Source: Mesorhizobium australicum WSM2073
GTDB lineage: Bacteria; Pseudomonadota; Alphaproteobacteria; Rhizobiales; Rhizobiaceae
Length of the DNA stretch: 64,000 nucleotides
Direction of reading: 5' to 3'
Assembly: GCF_000230995.2 (NCBI RefSeq)
Contig: NC_019973.1
Location: 2,866,001 to 2,930,000, forward strand
The notes under the pieces are model-generated. The model had not been told where the DNA came from. It saw only the letters and a program-made list of their open reading frames with translations, and searched no databases. Both the position numbers and the translations under genes were made by a program. Below are positions 1 to 8,172 of the stretch, in pieces. The stretch's first letter is position 1. Every line of letters begins with the position of its first letter.

Positions 1-345
1 AGCGAGGCTCTCGTGCCTGAACCATCCCGGTCGGCGGCAACCTCGCGTTCGAGCGCGAGCAGCGCCCGACCTCATCGAGACGCGACGGCCGACTTTTCTC
101 AGGCATGCCCCCCATTGGTCGCCTAGTCGATCAGGTACTCCGTCAAGGCCCAGCTCATCAGGATCGAGCGCTTCGCCTCCAGCGGCAGCGTCTGATCGCG
201 GACCAGGTCGATAGGCGATGTCCAGCCATCCGATCCGGAGGGATCGTTGCGATTGGCCGCACTGCCGAGGGCGCGGCCCTAGCTTTCCTGAAGGACGGCA
301 AATCCGAGCCGATCAAGCACAGCATCGGAGGAAACGCGCGTAGAA
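1..345 (-). pseudogene. Decayed conserved hypothetical gene downstream of the complex I-like subunit
   Basis: Reading on the minus strand past the complex I-like gene, a second protein can be followed as disconnected pieces: SSDAVLDRLGFAVLQES, then a TAG at 279-281, then GRALGSAANRNDPSG and WTSPIDLVRDQTLPLEAKRS up to a TAG at 123-125, then ATNGG and, in shifted frames, MPEKSRPSRLDEV and LLALEREVAADRDG. The run of six C at 108-113 fits one frameshift and a second lies just beyond. From memory, the pieces resemble a rhizobial family of about 100 residues with conserved DRLG, SILMxWA and PSRLDE motifs; its function is unknown to me. At least two in-frame stops and two frameshifts make it a pseudogene. 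The left end is cut by the window. Confidence 0.55.
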
Positions 346-755
346 CTCCCGGCCTGTTCAGGCATGTCATGGAGTCGCAGGCAACGGCCGTAGCCGACCA
401 GCGCGGTCGGCGTCTGGACGACATAGGTAAGGCCCTGCCGCTCGGCGTAGCGGATGGCCGATTCCAATGTCGGAAAGCCAAGCTCGATCTGGGCCAGCGT
501 GTCATCGCCGCTCGTATACCCCATCAGCGGCTCGATGGACGGCGCCGTGCGGCGCTCGAAAACGAGGCGCCAGCCCTTCAAGCGTGCCTTGCCCGACGTG
601 GTCACCGCGCGCGGCGGCTTGTAGATGCGCGCGACCGCTTCGTCCGGGAAGAGTGAGCACCCCATCGAAAGGGGCTTGTGCAGGTCGTCGTTCGACGGCC
701 ACGCCTGCGGGTTTGGTATTCGGGTTGATCTATCGACCTTTCTTGTCGTCTCCAT
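279..755 (-). CDS. ETC complex I subunit family protein (NDUFS4/NDUFA4-like domain)
   Basis: Small soluble protein of the family that includes the NDUFS4-type accessory subunit of NADH:ubiquinone oxidoreductase. Residues about 40-110 carry the family pattern: ARIYKPPRAVTTSGKA, then WRLVFERR, EPLMGYTSGDDT and ESAIRYAERQGL. The ATG at 755 is preceded by GGAGGG at a suitable distance. The last 25 or so residues (from about SSTRV) look like the N-terminus of the neighbouring decayed gene in the same frame, so the natural C-terminus may have been lost and the ORF extended to the TAG at 279. It lies 75 bp downstream of an hsp20 gene on the same strand, which suggests heat-shock co-expression. A role as a stress-specific complex I accessory factor is inference. 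Confidence 0.7.
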   Translation of the reverse strand: METTRKVDRSTRIPNPQAWPSNDDLHKPLSMGCSLFPDEAVARIYKPPRAVTTSGKARLKGWRLVFERRTAPSIEPLMGYTSGDDTLAQIELGFPTLESAIRYAERQGLTYVVQTPTALVGYGRCLRLHDMPEQAGSSTRVSSDAVLDRLGFAVLQES

Positions 756-830
756 TGTTCATCCCTCCCTGTCTGGCGAAGGATGCTGCCGGCGGCGGCA
801 AGCTGGCCCGCCGCCGGCGCCTGCCATGTG

Positions 831-1340
831 TTAGCTCTTGATGGCGATGCGCTTGACCTGCGACTGCGCCCTCTCGCTCTTGGGCAAGGTCACGGTCAGC
901 ACACCATTGCTGAAGCGCGCGTCGACCTTGTCGTCCTTGACCTCGTAGCCGAGTGGGATGCGCCGCTCGAAGTGGCCATAGAAGCGCTCGGAGAACTGCC
1001 GGTCCTTGTCCTCCGTTTCGGAGTGTTTTTCGCCGTTTAACGTCAGCACACCGTTGTCGAGCAGGACTTCGATGTCCTTCTCTTCGAGGCCAGGTATCTC
1101 GGCTGTCACCTTGATCTCCTTCTCATTGTCGGAAATCTCGACGCTCGGCCAACCGCCGCTAAAGGCGGAAGGGGTGTTGAAAGAGGGAAGGTTGGAGCCG
1201 AACCCGCGAAAGACGTCGTCGAACAGCCGGTTCACCTCGCGATGCAGTGACAGGAATGGGTCGCGCTCGCTATCGCGGAACACAGTTGGAACCTGGTTGC
1301 CGTTGCCGCGGTTCCAGGGGATCAGATCACGGACATTCAT
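831..1340 (-). CDS. Hsp20/alpha-crystallin family small heat-shock protein
   Basis: ATP-independent chaperone that holds unfolding proteins during heat stress in the cytoplasm. The 169 residues split into an N-terminal arm (about 1-60, with FRDSERDPFLSLHREVNRLF), an alpha-crystallin domain (about 65-155, WPSVEISDNEKEIKVTAEIP, then GVLTLNGEK and the terminal-strand motif NGVLTVTLPK) and a short tail with the IAI sequence (I/V-x-I motif). The length is normal for rhizobial class A Hsp20. The ATG at 1340 follows AGAAGGAGAAGAAC. It lies 87 bp behind the second Hsp20 gene and probably shares its ROSE-controlled transcript, because no ROSE hairpin is visible directly in front of this gene. Confidence 0.93.
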   Translation of the reverse strand: MNVRDLIPWNRGNGNQVPTVFRDSERDPFLSLHREVNRLFDDVFRGFGSNLPSFNTPSAFSGGWPSVEISDNEKEIKVTAEIPGLEEKDIEVLLDNGVLTLNGEKHSETEDKDRQFSERFYGHFERRIPLGYEVKDDKVDARFSNGVLTVTLPKSERAQSQVKRIAIKS

Positions 1341-1427
1341 TGTTCTTCTCCTTCTGTTGGTTCGTTTGTTTCCCGCCAGCGCCGGGGACTGCCCGACGCC
1401 GTGCCCAATTTGCGCTGTGTGAGCGGT

Positions 1428-1904
1428 TCAGGCGGCCTGCTTATCGGCCTCGATCTGCTTCGTCTCGACCTTGGGCCGCGCCTCGCCGGCCGCAATCTCG
1501 ATCTTGCGGGGCTTCTTCTCCTCGGGAATCTTGCGCTTGAGGTCGATCGCCAGCAGGCCATTGACTAGGCTTGCGCCCATGACCTTCACATGGTCGGCCA
1601 ACTTAAAGCGGCGCTGGAAAGGACGCCCGGCCATACCGCGATGCAGATACTGGCCGGTGTCCTCGCCTGCCTTTTGACCGGACACCATGAGCATGTTCTG
1701 CTCCTGGGTGATGGTCAGATCGTCCTGCGAGAAACCGGCCACCGCCATGGTTATGCGGTAGTCGTCCTCGCCAGTCTTGACGATGTCATAGGGAGGCCAG
1801 TTGTCGATAGTTTCGACGCGGCTCGCAGCCTCCAGCGCGTTCAGCATTCGGTCGAAGCCGATGCTCGACCGGAATAGGGGAGAAAAGTCGAGAGTGGTTC
1901 TCAT
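1428..1904 (-). CDS. Hsp20 family small heat-shock protein (IbpA-like), ROSE-controlled
   Basis: Small heat-shock chaperone of the IbpA/HspA type. From the ATG at 1904 the protein has 158 residues. It begins with the conserved DFSPLFRSSIGFDRM, followed by the alpha-crystallin domain (NWPPYDIVKTGEDDYRITMA through NGLLAIDLKRKIPE) and a C-terminal extension with PRKIEIA. The start at 1904 is favoured over an upstream in-frame one because AAAGGAGGAT (1911-1920) sits at ideal distance and is itself part of the ROSE hairpin. It is the first gene of the probable operon with the second hsp20 and the complex I-like gene. It is class A-like; its exact partner specificity cannot be read. Confidence 0.93.
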   Translation of the reverse strand: MRTTLDFSPLFRSSIGFDRMLNALEAASRVETIDNWPPYDIVKTGEDDYRITMAVAGFSQDDLTITQEQNMLMVSGQKAGEDTGQYLHRGMAGRPFQRRFKLADHVKVMGASLVNGLLAIDLKRKIPEEKKPRKIEIAAGEARPKVETKQIEADKQAA

Positions 1905-1994
1905 AGCCACATCCTCCTTTGAGCAATATGGATACAAGGTCTTCTGCCACCAGATGCTCTCCGGCCGGCATACCGGCCCCGATGGCGCCGGCCG
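1905..1994 (-). ncRNA. ROSE-type RNA thermometer in the hsp20 5' leader
   Basis: The leader folds as expected for a ROSE element. The last hairpin pairs CCATATTGCTC (minus strand, 1931-1921) with GAGGATGTGG (1916-1907) across the loop AAAG. The Shine-Dalgarno is buried, and one G of the TTGCT motif is left unpaired, the hallmark of rhizobial ROSE elements. A strong upstream hairpin GGCCGG-TATG-CCGGCC lies at 1963-1978. Melting of the final hairpin at high temperature would free the ribosome site of the hsp20 gene. Pairing was done by eye. Confidence 0.85.
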
Positions 1995-1999
1995 TCATC

Positions 2000-2027
2000 A
2001 TCTAGTTCATTGGATTGGCTGTTCAAG
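2000..2027 (-). promoter_or_regulatory. Putative promoter of the heat-shock operon
   Basis: CTTGAA (2022-2027) and CTAGAT (2000-2005) on the minus strand are separated by 16 bp and lie just upstream of the ROSE leader. The spacing and CTTGAA box suit either RpoH or the housekeeping sigma factor of rhizobia. Seen by eye only. Confidence 0.45.
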
Positions 2028-2204
2028 AGGCCGGCGGCTTACTATGCCTTTAACCGGAACTCGACTGGGTGCTGATGTCTTGGCACGTCTTCACCAGCCA
2101 GACCTCAGCGACCGACATAAGATCGGACCCTGCCCCTTGGCGCAGCCCGACTGGGAAGAGATCAGCACTCTGCGATGAGCAGACCCTATTTGGAGAACGG
2201 TGAG

Positions 2205-3050
2205 ATGCGTTTTGAAGACAAGGTCGTAATCGTCACTGGGGGCAATTCCGGAATCGGACGTGGAATAGCGCGGTACTTCGCCGGGGAAGGGGCCAGACTT
2301 GCTCTTGTCGGTCGTGACGGCACCAAGGGCTCGGAAGTGGAATCGGAGATCGCGTCTGCCGGGGGCAGAGCTAAGTTCTTTCAATGTGATCTGGCAAGCG
2401 AAGCGGCAGCGGCGGAATTGGTGGACAAGGTTGCTCAATGGGGCAGCCTGGACGTCGTCGTGAACAATGCCGGGGTCGGCTCCCGCAGGTCAGGCATCGA
2501 GGGCAATGAATCGCCGGGCCAGCGTTGGTCGAAGTTGCGCGGCCCCAATCTCGATTCGACCTACTTCGTCTCCTCCTACGCGCTTCCGGTGATGCGCGAC
2601 TGCGGCGGTGGGTCGATTGTAAACATCTCGTCGACGGCCACACTGCACGGAAACTGGGGACTGTACGGTGTTGCGAAGGCGGGAGTGGAGGCGCTCACAC
2701 GCTCGCTGGCGGTGGAAGGTGCGCTATTCGGAATTCGGGCAAATTGTGTCAGCCCCGGCTGGATCGCAACAGAGCTCGATGAAAAAGAACCTGCGTCGAG
2801 CACGAATTCCTCGGGCGAATGGGAAGTCCCGCCGGGTGTCTTCAACCGCATGGGAACGCCTAGGGAGATTGCTGCAGCGGTGGCCTTCCTCGCAAGTCAT
2901 GAAGCATCCTTCATCACCGGTCAGACGCTTGTGGTCGATGGCGGATTGTCGATCCTCGATTACGCGTCCTTGTCGCTGCTCAAGACGCGCGGTCCTGCGC
3001 TGTTTTCGGGAAAATTGGCAGATACGTCCAACCAGCAGGAACCAAACTGA
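2205..3050 (+). CDS. SDR family NAD(P)-dependent oxidoreductase
   Basis: Classical short-chain dehydrogenase, 281 residues. The cofactor motif TGGNSGIG is at about 11-18, NNAG in the middle of the Rossmann fold, and the catalytic Ser and Tyr-x3-Lys appear as NISSTATLHG and YGVAKAG. The end has the usual VVDGGL. A TGGAGAACGGTGAG ribosome site favours the ATG at 2205 over the upstream in-frame ATG at 2175. A stretch near 205-220 (ASSTNSSGEWEVPPG) makes the substrate loop somewhat long. The gene stands alone, with a terminator-like hairpin after it and the heat-shock operon divergent in front. The substrate is unknown. Confidence 0.85.
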   Translation: MRFEDKVVIVTGGNSGIGRGIARYFAGEGARLALVGRDGTKGSEVESEIASAGGRAKFFQCDLASEAAAAELVDKVAQWGSLDVVVNNAGVGSRRSGIEGNESPGQRWSKLRGPNLDSTYFVSSYALPVMRDCGGGSIVNISSTATLHGNWGLYGVAKAGVEALTRSLAVEGALFGIRANCVSPGWIATELDEKEPASSTNSSGEWEVPPGVFNRMGTPREIAAAVAFLASHEASFITGQTLVVDGGLSILDYASLSLLKTRGPALFSGKLADTSNQQEPN

Positions 3051-3103
3051 GAGAATTAAAAGCGCCCATCACCGGTGCCGGTGCGAAAGATGGAATTGGC
3101 TTT

Positions 3104-3134
3104 GCCAGTGCCAGGCTACTGGCGGGCTTTTTTT
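3104..3134 (+). terminator. Probable Rho-independent terminator after the SDR gene
   Basis: TGCCAG-GCTA-CTGGCG stem-loop (3109-3124) followed by GGC and seven T (3128-3134). It lies about 55 bp after the SDR stop codon. Confidence 0.55.
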
Positions 3135-3296
3135 ACGATTGCGCTCTCCGCGACCACAGGCGCGTCTCCGCTGGCGTGAGTGCGAGCCTAATGAGTTGAT
3201 GGCGAGGACCCATGAATCCGGTGCTCCTGGCGCCGGCCGATTACATGCGCCAGCTTGGCCCAGACCGCCTGCGTGAAGCCATTCAGCTCTGAACTG

Positions 3297-3401
3297 ATGA
3301 AGATATCACCGGTCGACAGCAAGGTCGGATCGCCGCGTCACAACACGCCCGACATCATCGGCGAGATCGGCGTGGGGCTGAGCGACCTTTTCGATGTCTG
3401 A
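3297..3401 (+). other. Short orphan reading frame, possible gene-end remnant
   Basis: ATG at 3297 opens 34 codons (MKISPVDSKVGS, then TPDIIGEIGVGLSDLFDV) ending at a TGA that overlaps the stop of the minus-strand gene. A second in-frame piece upstream (NPVLLAPADYMRQLGPDRLR, stop at about 3290) also looks protein-like. Together they resemble the broken tail of a gene I do not recognise. No ribosome site is convincing. Confidence 0.2.
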
Positions 3402-3701
3402 TCAGGCGACCAATTCCAGTAAAAGATAGTTTCCTGGCACGGCATCGGCCGGCCAATCGGCGCAACACGCTTCAATCGCAGCCTTGTTTGCCTGCATCCA
3501 CACGCTCGCCGCTTCATCCTCGTCTTCATCCGGCTCCATGTCATCGTGAAAACTCGAATCGTCCCAGCCTTCCAGCGCGAACATTCCATCCGCTCCCTGT
3601 TCAGGCGATATTCCCGCCGCGGCAAAGACCGCGCTTGCTGCGTCGATGCCGCGCTGCTTCTCTTCCGGGGAAGCTCCTTTGATTTCCAGCCGAAGCCTCA
3701 T
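3402..3701 (-). CDS. Conserved acidic hypothetical protein
   Basis: 99 residues from the ATG at 3701, which has GGAGG eight bases upstream; the longer in-frame version from 3752 lacks this. The N-terminus is basic and beta-like (MRLRLEIKGASPEEKQRG). The middle is strongly acidic (DDMEPDEDEDEA), and the rest is probably helical (VWMQANKAAIEACCADWP). No signal peptide or membrane segment. I do not assign a function. It lies between the SDR gene and the histidine kinase gene, with no obvious link to either. Confidence 0.6.
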   Translation of the reverse strand: MRLRLEIKGASPEEKQRGIDAASAVFAAAGISPEQGADGMFALEGWDDSSFHDDMEPDEDEDEAASVWMQANKAAIEACCADWPADAVPGNYLLLELVA

Positions 3702-3846
3702 GGCGCGCCTCCTGTGGCTATGTTGCCGACAGTGAACAAAATGGGAACGCATGTGTCAAGAGAATCTTGACCAGAGAGGAATATGGTCCCTCTCCGAAAG
3801 CACTGTGCTCGGGCCTACCCCGCGGCGAGAGCTTCGCTGGAGATTT

Positions 3847-5934
3847 CTACGATTCCCCTCCGGGGGTGTCGTCATTGTCTACCGTGGGATTGACCTGAGA
3901 CGCGGAATTCACGCGCATGGTGCAGACCAGTCCCGATTTCTGGAACTTCAGAGTGACGCGCCCTGACGTGCCGGAGGCAAACACGCGCTCGAGGAGCTGC
4001 GTGCCGAAGCCCTTTCGCTCGACCGGTTCAACAGGTGGACCTCCTCGTTCGCGCCATTCCAAATTGAGCCAGCGATGCTGTTTTTGCCCGAGGAGCTTCC
4101 ACTGAATCGACACCGTGCCGGTCTCGTTCGACAGTGCTCCATACTTGAGCGCATTCGTCGTCAGCTCATGAAAAGCCAGAGCGGCCGAAAGAGCGACGTT
4201 CGGCGGTAGCCAGACCGACTCGCCGCTAATGTTGAAGCGGTCGATCGGTGCGTGTGAGCTGACCGATGTGGCAACCAGATCCTTGACGTCGGCGCCACTC
4301 CAGTTCTGCTGGATAAGCAGGTCGTTCGCGCGGGCCAGCGAGACGAGACGGCTGGAGAGCGTGCGTCCTGCTTCAGACAAACTTGTGGCGTTGCGCAGTG
4401 TCTGGGAGGCAATGGACTGAACCACGGCAAGGATATTCTTCACGCGATGGTTCAGCTCATTGGTCAACAATTTGAGCTGCTCCTCGCCGCGTTTGCGTTC
4501 TGTGATGTCGAGACTGATTTGTACGGCCCCTATGATGCGGCCACCGGGGCTGCGAATTGGACGTGCGCTGGAAAGTAGAAAGCGCTCGACACCTGACGGC
4601 AGCGTGTAGGCGAACTCTTCATGATCCGTCAGCTGCCCGCGCATGGCGCGGCTAAGAGGGCGGTCTTCGCGGCTCACTACGTGCCCGTCCTTGACGGCCA
4701 CGGTGTCGATGACGAGGTCGGGCCTGCCGAAGGATTTGTGCGCGTCGGTTGGCAAGCCCATGAGTTCGGCCGCGAACCGGTTGCGGATAACCTGAAGAGC
4801 CTTCGGATCGTAGGTAAACCAGACTGCCGCCGGCGCTGTCTCCAACACCGCCTCCAACTCGTAGCGCCGTTCGGCGATCGCCCGCTCTGCATCCACCATC
4901 GCCTGGGCGATGGCAGCGAACTCCGTAACCGAGGTCGACAGGGGTTCGACGCTTCGGCCATGACCCAGCGCTTCGGCCCGTGTCGCCAGTTCAGCGGTGG
5001 CCTGGGTAAATCTCTTGCCGACGAAATACCCCAGAGCAACCGAAACAAGAAGCGAAAGGAGACCTATCCCGCAAATCGCGGCAAGCGAGCGCCAGAGCGG
5101 CGCCTGCGCTGCTGAAAGCGGTACGTTTGCGGTGTAGAACCAATCAGAGTGCGGAGACCTGTAGTAGCCTGCCAGCAGCGTCGCCCCTTCGAAGTTGCGG
5201 GACGTGAATGAGCCCGAGCGCCCAACAATCTTTTCCACGTATCCGGGCAATCCGGGCTTTCCGGTCCATTCGTCGTGCAACTTGGAACGGGCAACGTAAT
5301 TTCCGTCGCGATCTCCCACGCCCACCGTCCATCCTTCCGGGACGGCCCGCATCAAAACATCGCGGATCCGGGCAGTCGGTACAGAAAGTGAAAGAAGCAG
5401 GTCCTCTCCCTTCGGAGCGGGCACCCGAATGGCAACAGCCACGCGGTATTCGCCTGAGCCTTTGTCGGTGAAGACATCGCTGACGAAAACTCCGGAACGG
5501 TTGAGTTTCTCGCGGTCGACAGCTTCTATCGGTGCGACCGACGGCAAGGCTGCACCGTATCCGATTTCGGTGTTCATCAGCTGATTGCGGCCAAGATCGC
5601 GCAGGACGATCGTCCGGTCCGTCCCGTGGACAAGATCGAGCGCCTCGCGGTGGAAGCCTTGCAGATCGCCACTGGCCAGCGCGGGGGATTTGGAAAGGCC
5701 GTCGAGGATGGTTTGGAGATTTGCCAGCTCGCCCTCTACAACCAGCGACACCTGGCGAGCCGTTTGCACGGCATCCTGCTCAAAACGATATCGTTCCTGC
5801 AGTGCATATTGGCCTAGCAAGTAGCCGGCAAACAGCCACACCGGGACAACTGCGGCGGCGATCAATCCAAGCAGATGCGATCGAACTGATCGACGAGGCA
5901 AGTCCATATCCCGTGCCGGCTCAGGAACGCTCAA
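3847..5934 (-). CDS. Membrane HWE-family sensor histidine kinase with extracytoplasmic sensor domain
   Basis: Sensor kinase of 695 residues. TM1 is at about 22-42, a periplasmic Cache-like domain at 43-280 (GVFVSDVFTDKGSGEYR; SDWFYTANVPLS) and TM2 at 283-306. A HAMP-like linker follows, then a PAS domain at 355-480 ending in DITERK, and a HWE kinase core. The phospho-acceptor is H496 in ELNHRVKN; the ATP-binding part has FHELTTNALKYGAL, WRERGG and GFGTQLLERVF. HWE kinases often feed single-domain or PhyR-type regulators of the rhizobial general stress response. The start is uncertain: 5934 is a TTG and an in-frame ATG lies at 5907. No response regulator is adjacent; the two in the window are both frameshifted. 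The ligand is unknown. Confidence 0.88.
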   Translation of the reverse strand: MSVPEPARDMDLPRRSVRSHLLGLIAAAVVPVWLFAGYLLGQYALQERYRFEQDAVQTARQVSLVVEGELANLQTILDGLSKSPALASGDLQGFHREALDLVHGTDRTIVLRDLGRNQLMNTEIGYGAALPSVAPIEAVDREKLNRSGVFVSDVFTDKGSGEYRVAVAIRVPAPKGEDLLLSLSVPTARIRDVLMRAVPEGWTVGVGDRDGNYVARSKLHDEWTGKPGLPGYVEKIVGRSGSFTSRNFEGATLLAGYYRSPHSDWFYTANVPLSAAQAPLWRSLAAICGIGLLSLLVSVALGYFVGKRFTQATAELATRAEALGHGRSVEPLSTSVTEFAAIAQAMVDAERAIAERRYELEAVLETAPAAVWFTYDPKALQVIRNRFAAELMGLPTDAHKSFGRPDLVIDTVAVKDGHVVSREDRPLSRAMRGQLTDHEEFAYTLPSGVERFLLSSARPIRSPGGRIIGAVQISLDITERKRGEEQLKLLTNELNHRVKNILAVVQSIASQTLRNATSLSEAGRTLSSRLVSLARANDLLIQQNWSGADVKDLVATSVSSHAPIDRFNISGESVWLPPNVALSAALAFHELTTNALKYGALSNETGTVSIQWKLLGQKQHRWLNLEWRERGGPPVEPVERKGFGTQLLERVFASGTSGRVTLKFQKSGLVCTMRVNSASQVNPTVDNDDTPGGES

Positions 5935-6148
5935 CCATAATCAGCGGACCAGGAACAGCAAGCGTTAGTTCAAGCGAATATAATGCTTCCCTCAGCTCGT
6001 CCCGGGAACCGCAAGGATGGAAGCATCACGTGGTGCGGCATAGCGCCAGCGCTCGTCGCTCCAGCCGTCCCTTCGCGACCGGTGTGACGTAAACTCGGTG
6101 CGCGGTGGCGCACGCCATAAGGTGCCACGCCGCCGGTACTGCCGTGGG

Positions 6149-7045
6149 CTACTCTTTGACCGCGCCGGTCATTGACGACACGTAGTGCTCGACGAAGAAG
6201 GAATAAAGGATGACCACCGGCAGCGAGCCGATCAGGGCGCCGGCCATGAGCGAACCCCATTCGTAAACGTCGGAGCGGACGAGCTCGGTCAGCACGCCGA
6301 CCGGCACGGTTTTGTTCTCGGACGACTGGATGAAGGTAAGGGCGTAGATGAACTCATTCCACGACAGCGTGAAGGCGAAGATACCCGCGCTGATCAGCCC
6401 TGGCACCGACAGCGGCAGCACGATCTTGGTCAGCACTTGCCAGCGGCTGGCGCCGTCGATGAGGGCGCACTCCTCCAGTTCGAAGGGAATGGAACGGAAA
6501 TAGCCCATCAACAACCAGGTGCAGAAGGGCACCAGGAAAGTCGGATAAGTCAGGATCAGGGCAAAGGGCGTGTCATAAAGCCCGAGATTGAACACCATCA
6601 CCGACAGCGGAATGAACAGGATGGATGGCGGGACGAGATAGGCGAGGAACACGGCCAGCCCGACCTGGCGCGAGCCGGAAAAGCGCAGTCGCTCGATCGC
6701 ATACGAAGCCAAGACTGCGGCGACAAGCGACAGCACGGTAGCGGCGACCGAAATAATCGTCGTGTTGAGTAGCCAGCCGGGATAGGAGGTCTCGAAAAGC
6801 AGGTAGCGGATGTTCTGCAAGGTCGGGTGGACTACCCAGAACGGGCTCGATGTGTCGTAACTCGTCATTTCCGCGTTGGGTTTGATCGCGGTGATCGTCA
6901 TCCAGTAGAAGGGAAAGAGCAGCACGACGACGAAAATGGCCAACGGGACATAGATCGTCACTACGCGACGCGGCATGCTTTGCAGATAGGTCATGCCACC
7001 TTCGTCGTCGCCGGCTGCATTTGCCTTGGGATCGATCAGAGCCAT
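6149..7045 (-). CDS. Carbohydrate ABC transporter permease (MalG/UgpE type)
   Basis: Inner-membrane permease of 298 residues. About six hydrophobic segments are visible, the first at about 28-50 (VVTIYVPLAIFVVVLLFPFY). The EAA loop that contacts the ATPase reads ECALIDGASRWQVLTKIVLP. The ATG at 7045 begins one base after the stop of the first permease gene, so the two are translationally coupled. It would pair with that permease, the binding protein and the UgpC/MalK-like ATPase to import a sugar, oligosaccharide or polyol. Last gene of the operon; no catabolic enzyme follows it. Confidence 0.92.
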   Translation of the reverse strand: MALIDPKANAAGDDEGGMTYLQSMPRRVVTIYVPLAIFVVVLLFPFYWMTITAIKPNAEMTSYDTSSPFWVVHPTLQNIRYLLFETSYPGWLLNTTIISVAATVLSLVAAVLASYAIERLRFSGSRQVGLAVFLAYLVPPSILFIPLSVMVFNLGLYDTPFALILTYPTFLVPFCTWLLMGYFRSIPFELEECALIDGASRWQVLTKIVLPLSVPGLISAGIFAFTLSWNEFIYALTFIQSSENKTVPVGVLTELVRSDVYEWGSLMAGALIGSLPVVILYSFFVEHYVSSMTGAVKE

Positions 7046-7046
7046 C

Positions 7047-7982
7047 TCAATCTCCGCCGCCTTGCTGCCACCTGCGTCGCTGCAGGCCGAAATAGCTGAA
7101 CAGGATCGCGCCCAGCAGGAACGGGATCATCGCAACGGCGATGGCTGCGCCTTCGCCGAGCTGCCCGCCCGAAATGCCACGTTGGAAAGAAAGCGTCGCC
7201 ATGAGATGTGTGGCGTTCACCGGGCCGCCGCGCGTCAGCACATAGATGAGCTGGAAATCGGTGAAGGTGAACAGCACCGAAAAGGTCATGGTGATGGCGA
7301 TGATCGGCGTCAGCAGCGGCAAGGTGACATAGCGAAACAGCTGCCATCGACCGGCGCCGTCCAGCGTGGCGGCTTCGTAGAGTGATTGCGGGATCGTCTG
7401 CAGGCCGGCAAGCAGCGTTATGGCGACGAAGGGAATGCCGCGCCAGACATTAGCCGCGATTACCGAAGCGCGCGCGTTTTGCGGATCGCCAAGGAAGTTG
7501 ATGTTGTGGTCGATGAGGCCCATCTGCTTGAGAGCCCAGGAGATGATCGAGAATTGCGAATCGTAGATCCACCAGAAGGCGATCGCCGACAGCACCGTCG
7601 GCACCACCCAGGGAAGGAGCACCACGGCGCGGAAAAACGATTTGAACGGCAGGTTCTCGTTGAGCAGCAACGCCAGCCAAAGGCCGAGGGCGAACTTCAG
7701 GATAGACGCGCTCACCGTGTAGAGAAGCGTGTTGAACACGGACAGCCAGAATACGCTGTCGTCCCAGAGGTATTCATAGTTCTCCAGGCCGATGAAGACG
7801 CCCGGCCTGCCGATGCGGGCGTCGGTAAAGCCGAGCCAGACGCCCAGCCCCAGCGGATAGGTCAGAAAGACCAGCAGCAGCGCCACTGTCGGCAGCATAA
7901 AGCCAAAGCTGAGCAGGCCACGGCTTTCGGCAATTCGCGACAAGAAGGAGGGGCGGGGCGGGGCGGCGGTTGTCGCGGCCAT
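7047..7982 (-). CDS. Carbohydrate ABC transporter permease (MalF/UgpA type)
   Basis: 311-residue inner-membrane permease, first of the pair. After a short cytoplasmic N-terminus, the first membrane span is at about 22-45 (FGFMLPTVALLLVFLTYP). The EAA motif is EAATLDGAGRWQLFRYVTLP near 225-245. It has six predicted spans and the normal length for the MalF/UgpA class without the large MalF periplasmic loop. It is separated from the binding-protein gene by 190 bp that include a stable hairpin, a common arrangement when the binding protein is made in excess. Confidence 0.92.
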   Translation of the reverse strand: MAATTAAPPRPSFLSRIAESRGLLSFGFMLPTVALLLVFLTYPLGLGVWLGFTDARIGRPGVFIGLENYEYLWDDSVFWLSVFNTLLYTVSASILKFALGLWLALLLNENLPFKSFFRAVVLLPWVVPTVLSAIAFWWIYDSQFSIISWALKQMGLIDHNINFLGDPQNARASVIAANVWRGIPFVAITLLAGLQTIPQSLYEAATLDGAGRWQLFRYVTLPLLTPIIAITMTFSVLFTFTDFQLIYVLTRGGPVNATHLMATLSFQRGISGGQLGEGAAIAVAMIPFLLGAILFSYFGLQRRRWQQGGGD

Positions 7983-8012
7983 GAAAGGGCTCCTGTGGCG
8001 GGTATCGAGTGG

Positions 8013-8042
8013 CAGCAGTCCTTCGACTTTCGTGGACTGCTG
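8013..8042. repeat. Intercistronic inverted repeat between binding-protein and permease genes
   Basis: CAGCAGTCC (8013-8021) and GGACTGCTG (8034-8042) form a perfect 9-bp stem with a 12-base loop, inside the 190-bp gap of the sugar ABC operon. A second short repeat, CGTCTTC/GAAGACG, lies at 8138-8166 next to the binding-protein stop. There is no T-run, so partial attenuation or mRNA 3'-end protection is more likely than full termination. Confidence 0.6.
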
Positions 8043-8172
8043 GCGCGCGGGCCCATTGGTCCGCGCTCTCTCCTTGTGGGCGCGTGCCTTTCGGCGGCAC
8101 GTCGCGACGCCTGCTGGGGCGACCGGAAAACAACAGGCGTCTTCCCCCCTCGAATGGAAGAAGACGTCCAGA

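Noticed and set aside
1341..1427. Second ROSE element before the downstream hsp20
   Set aside because: No TTGCT-type hairpin pairs with the ribosome site in this 87-bp gap.
2056..2080. GGAAC-N16-GTCT upstream of the SDR gene as an EcfG promoter
   Set aside because: The -10 box lacks the conserved GTT and it is more than 100 bp from the start.
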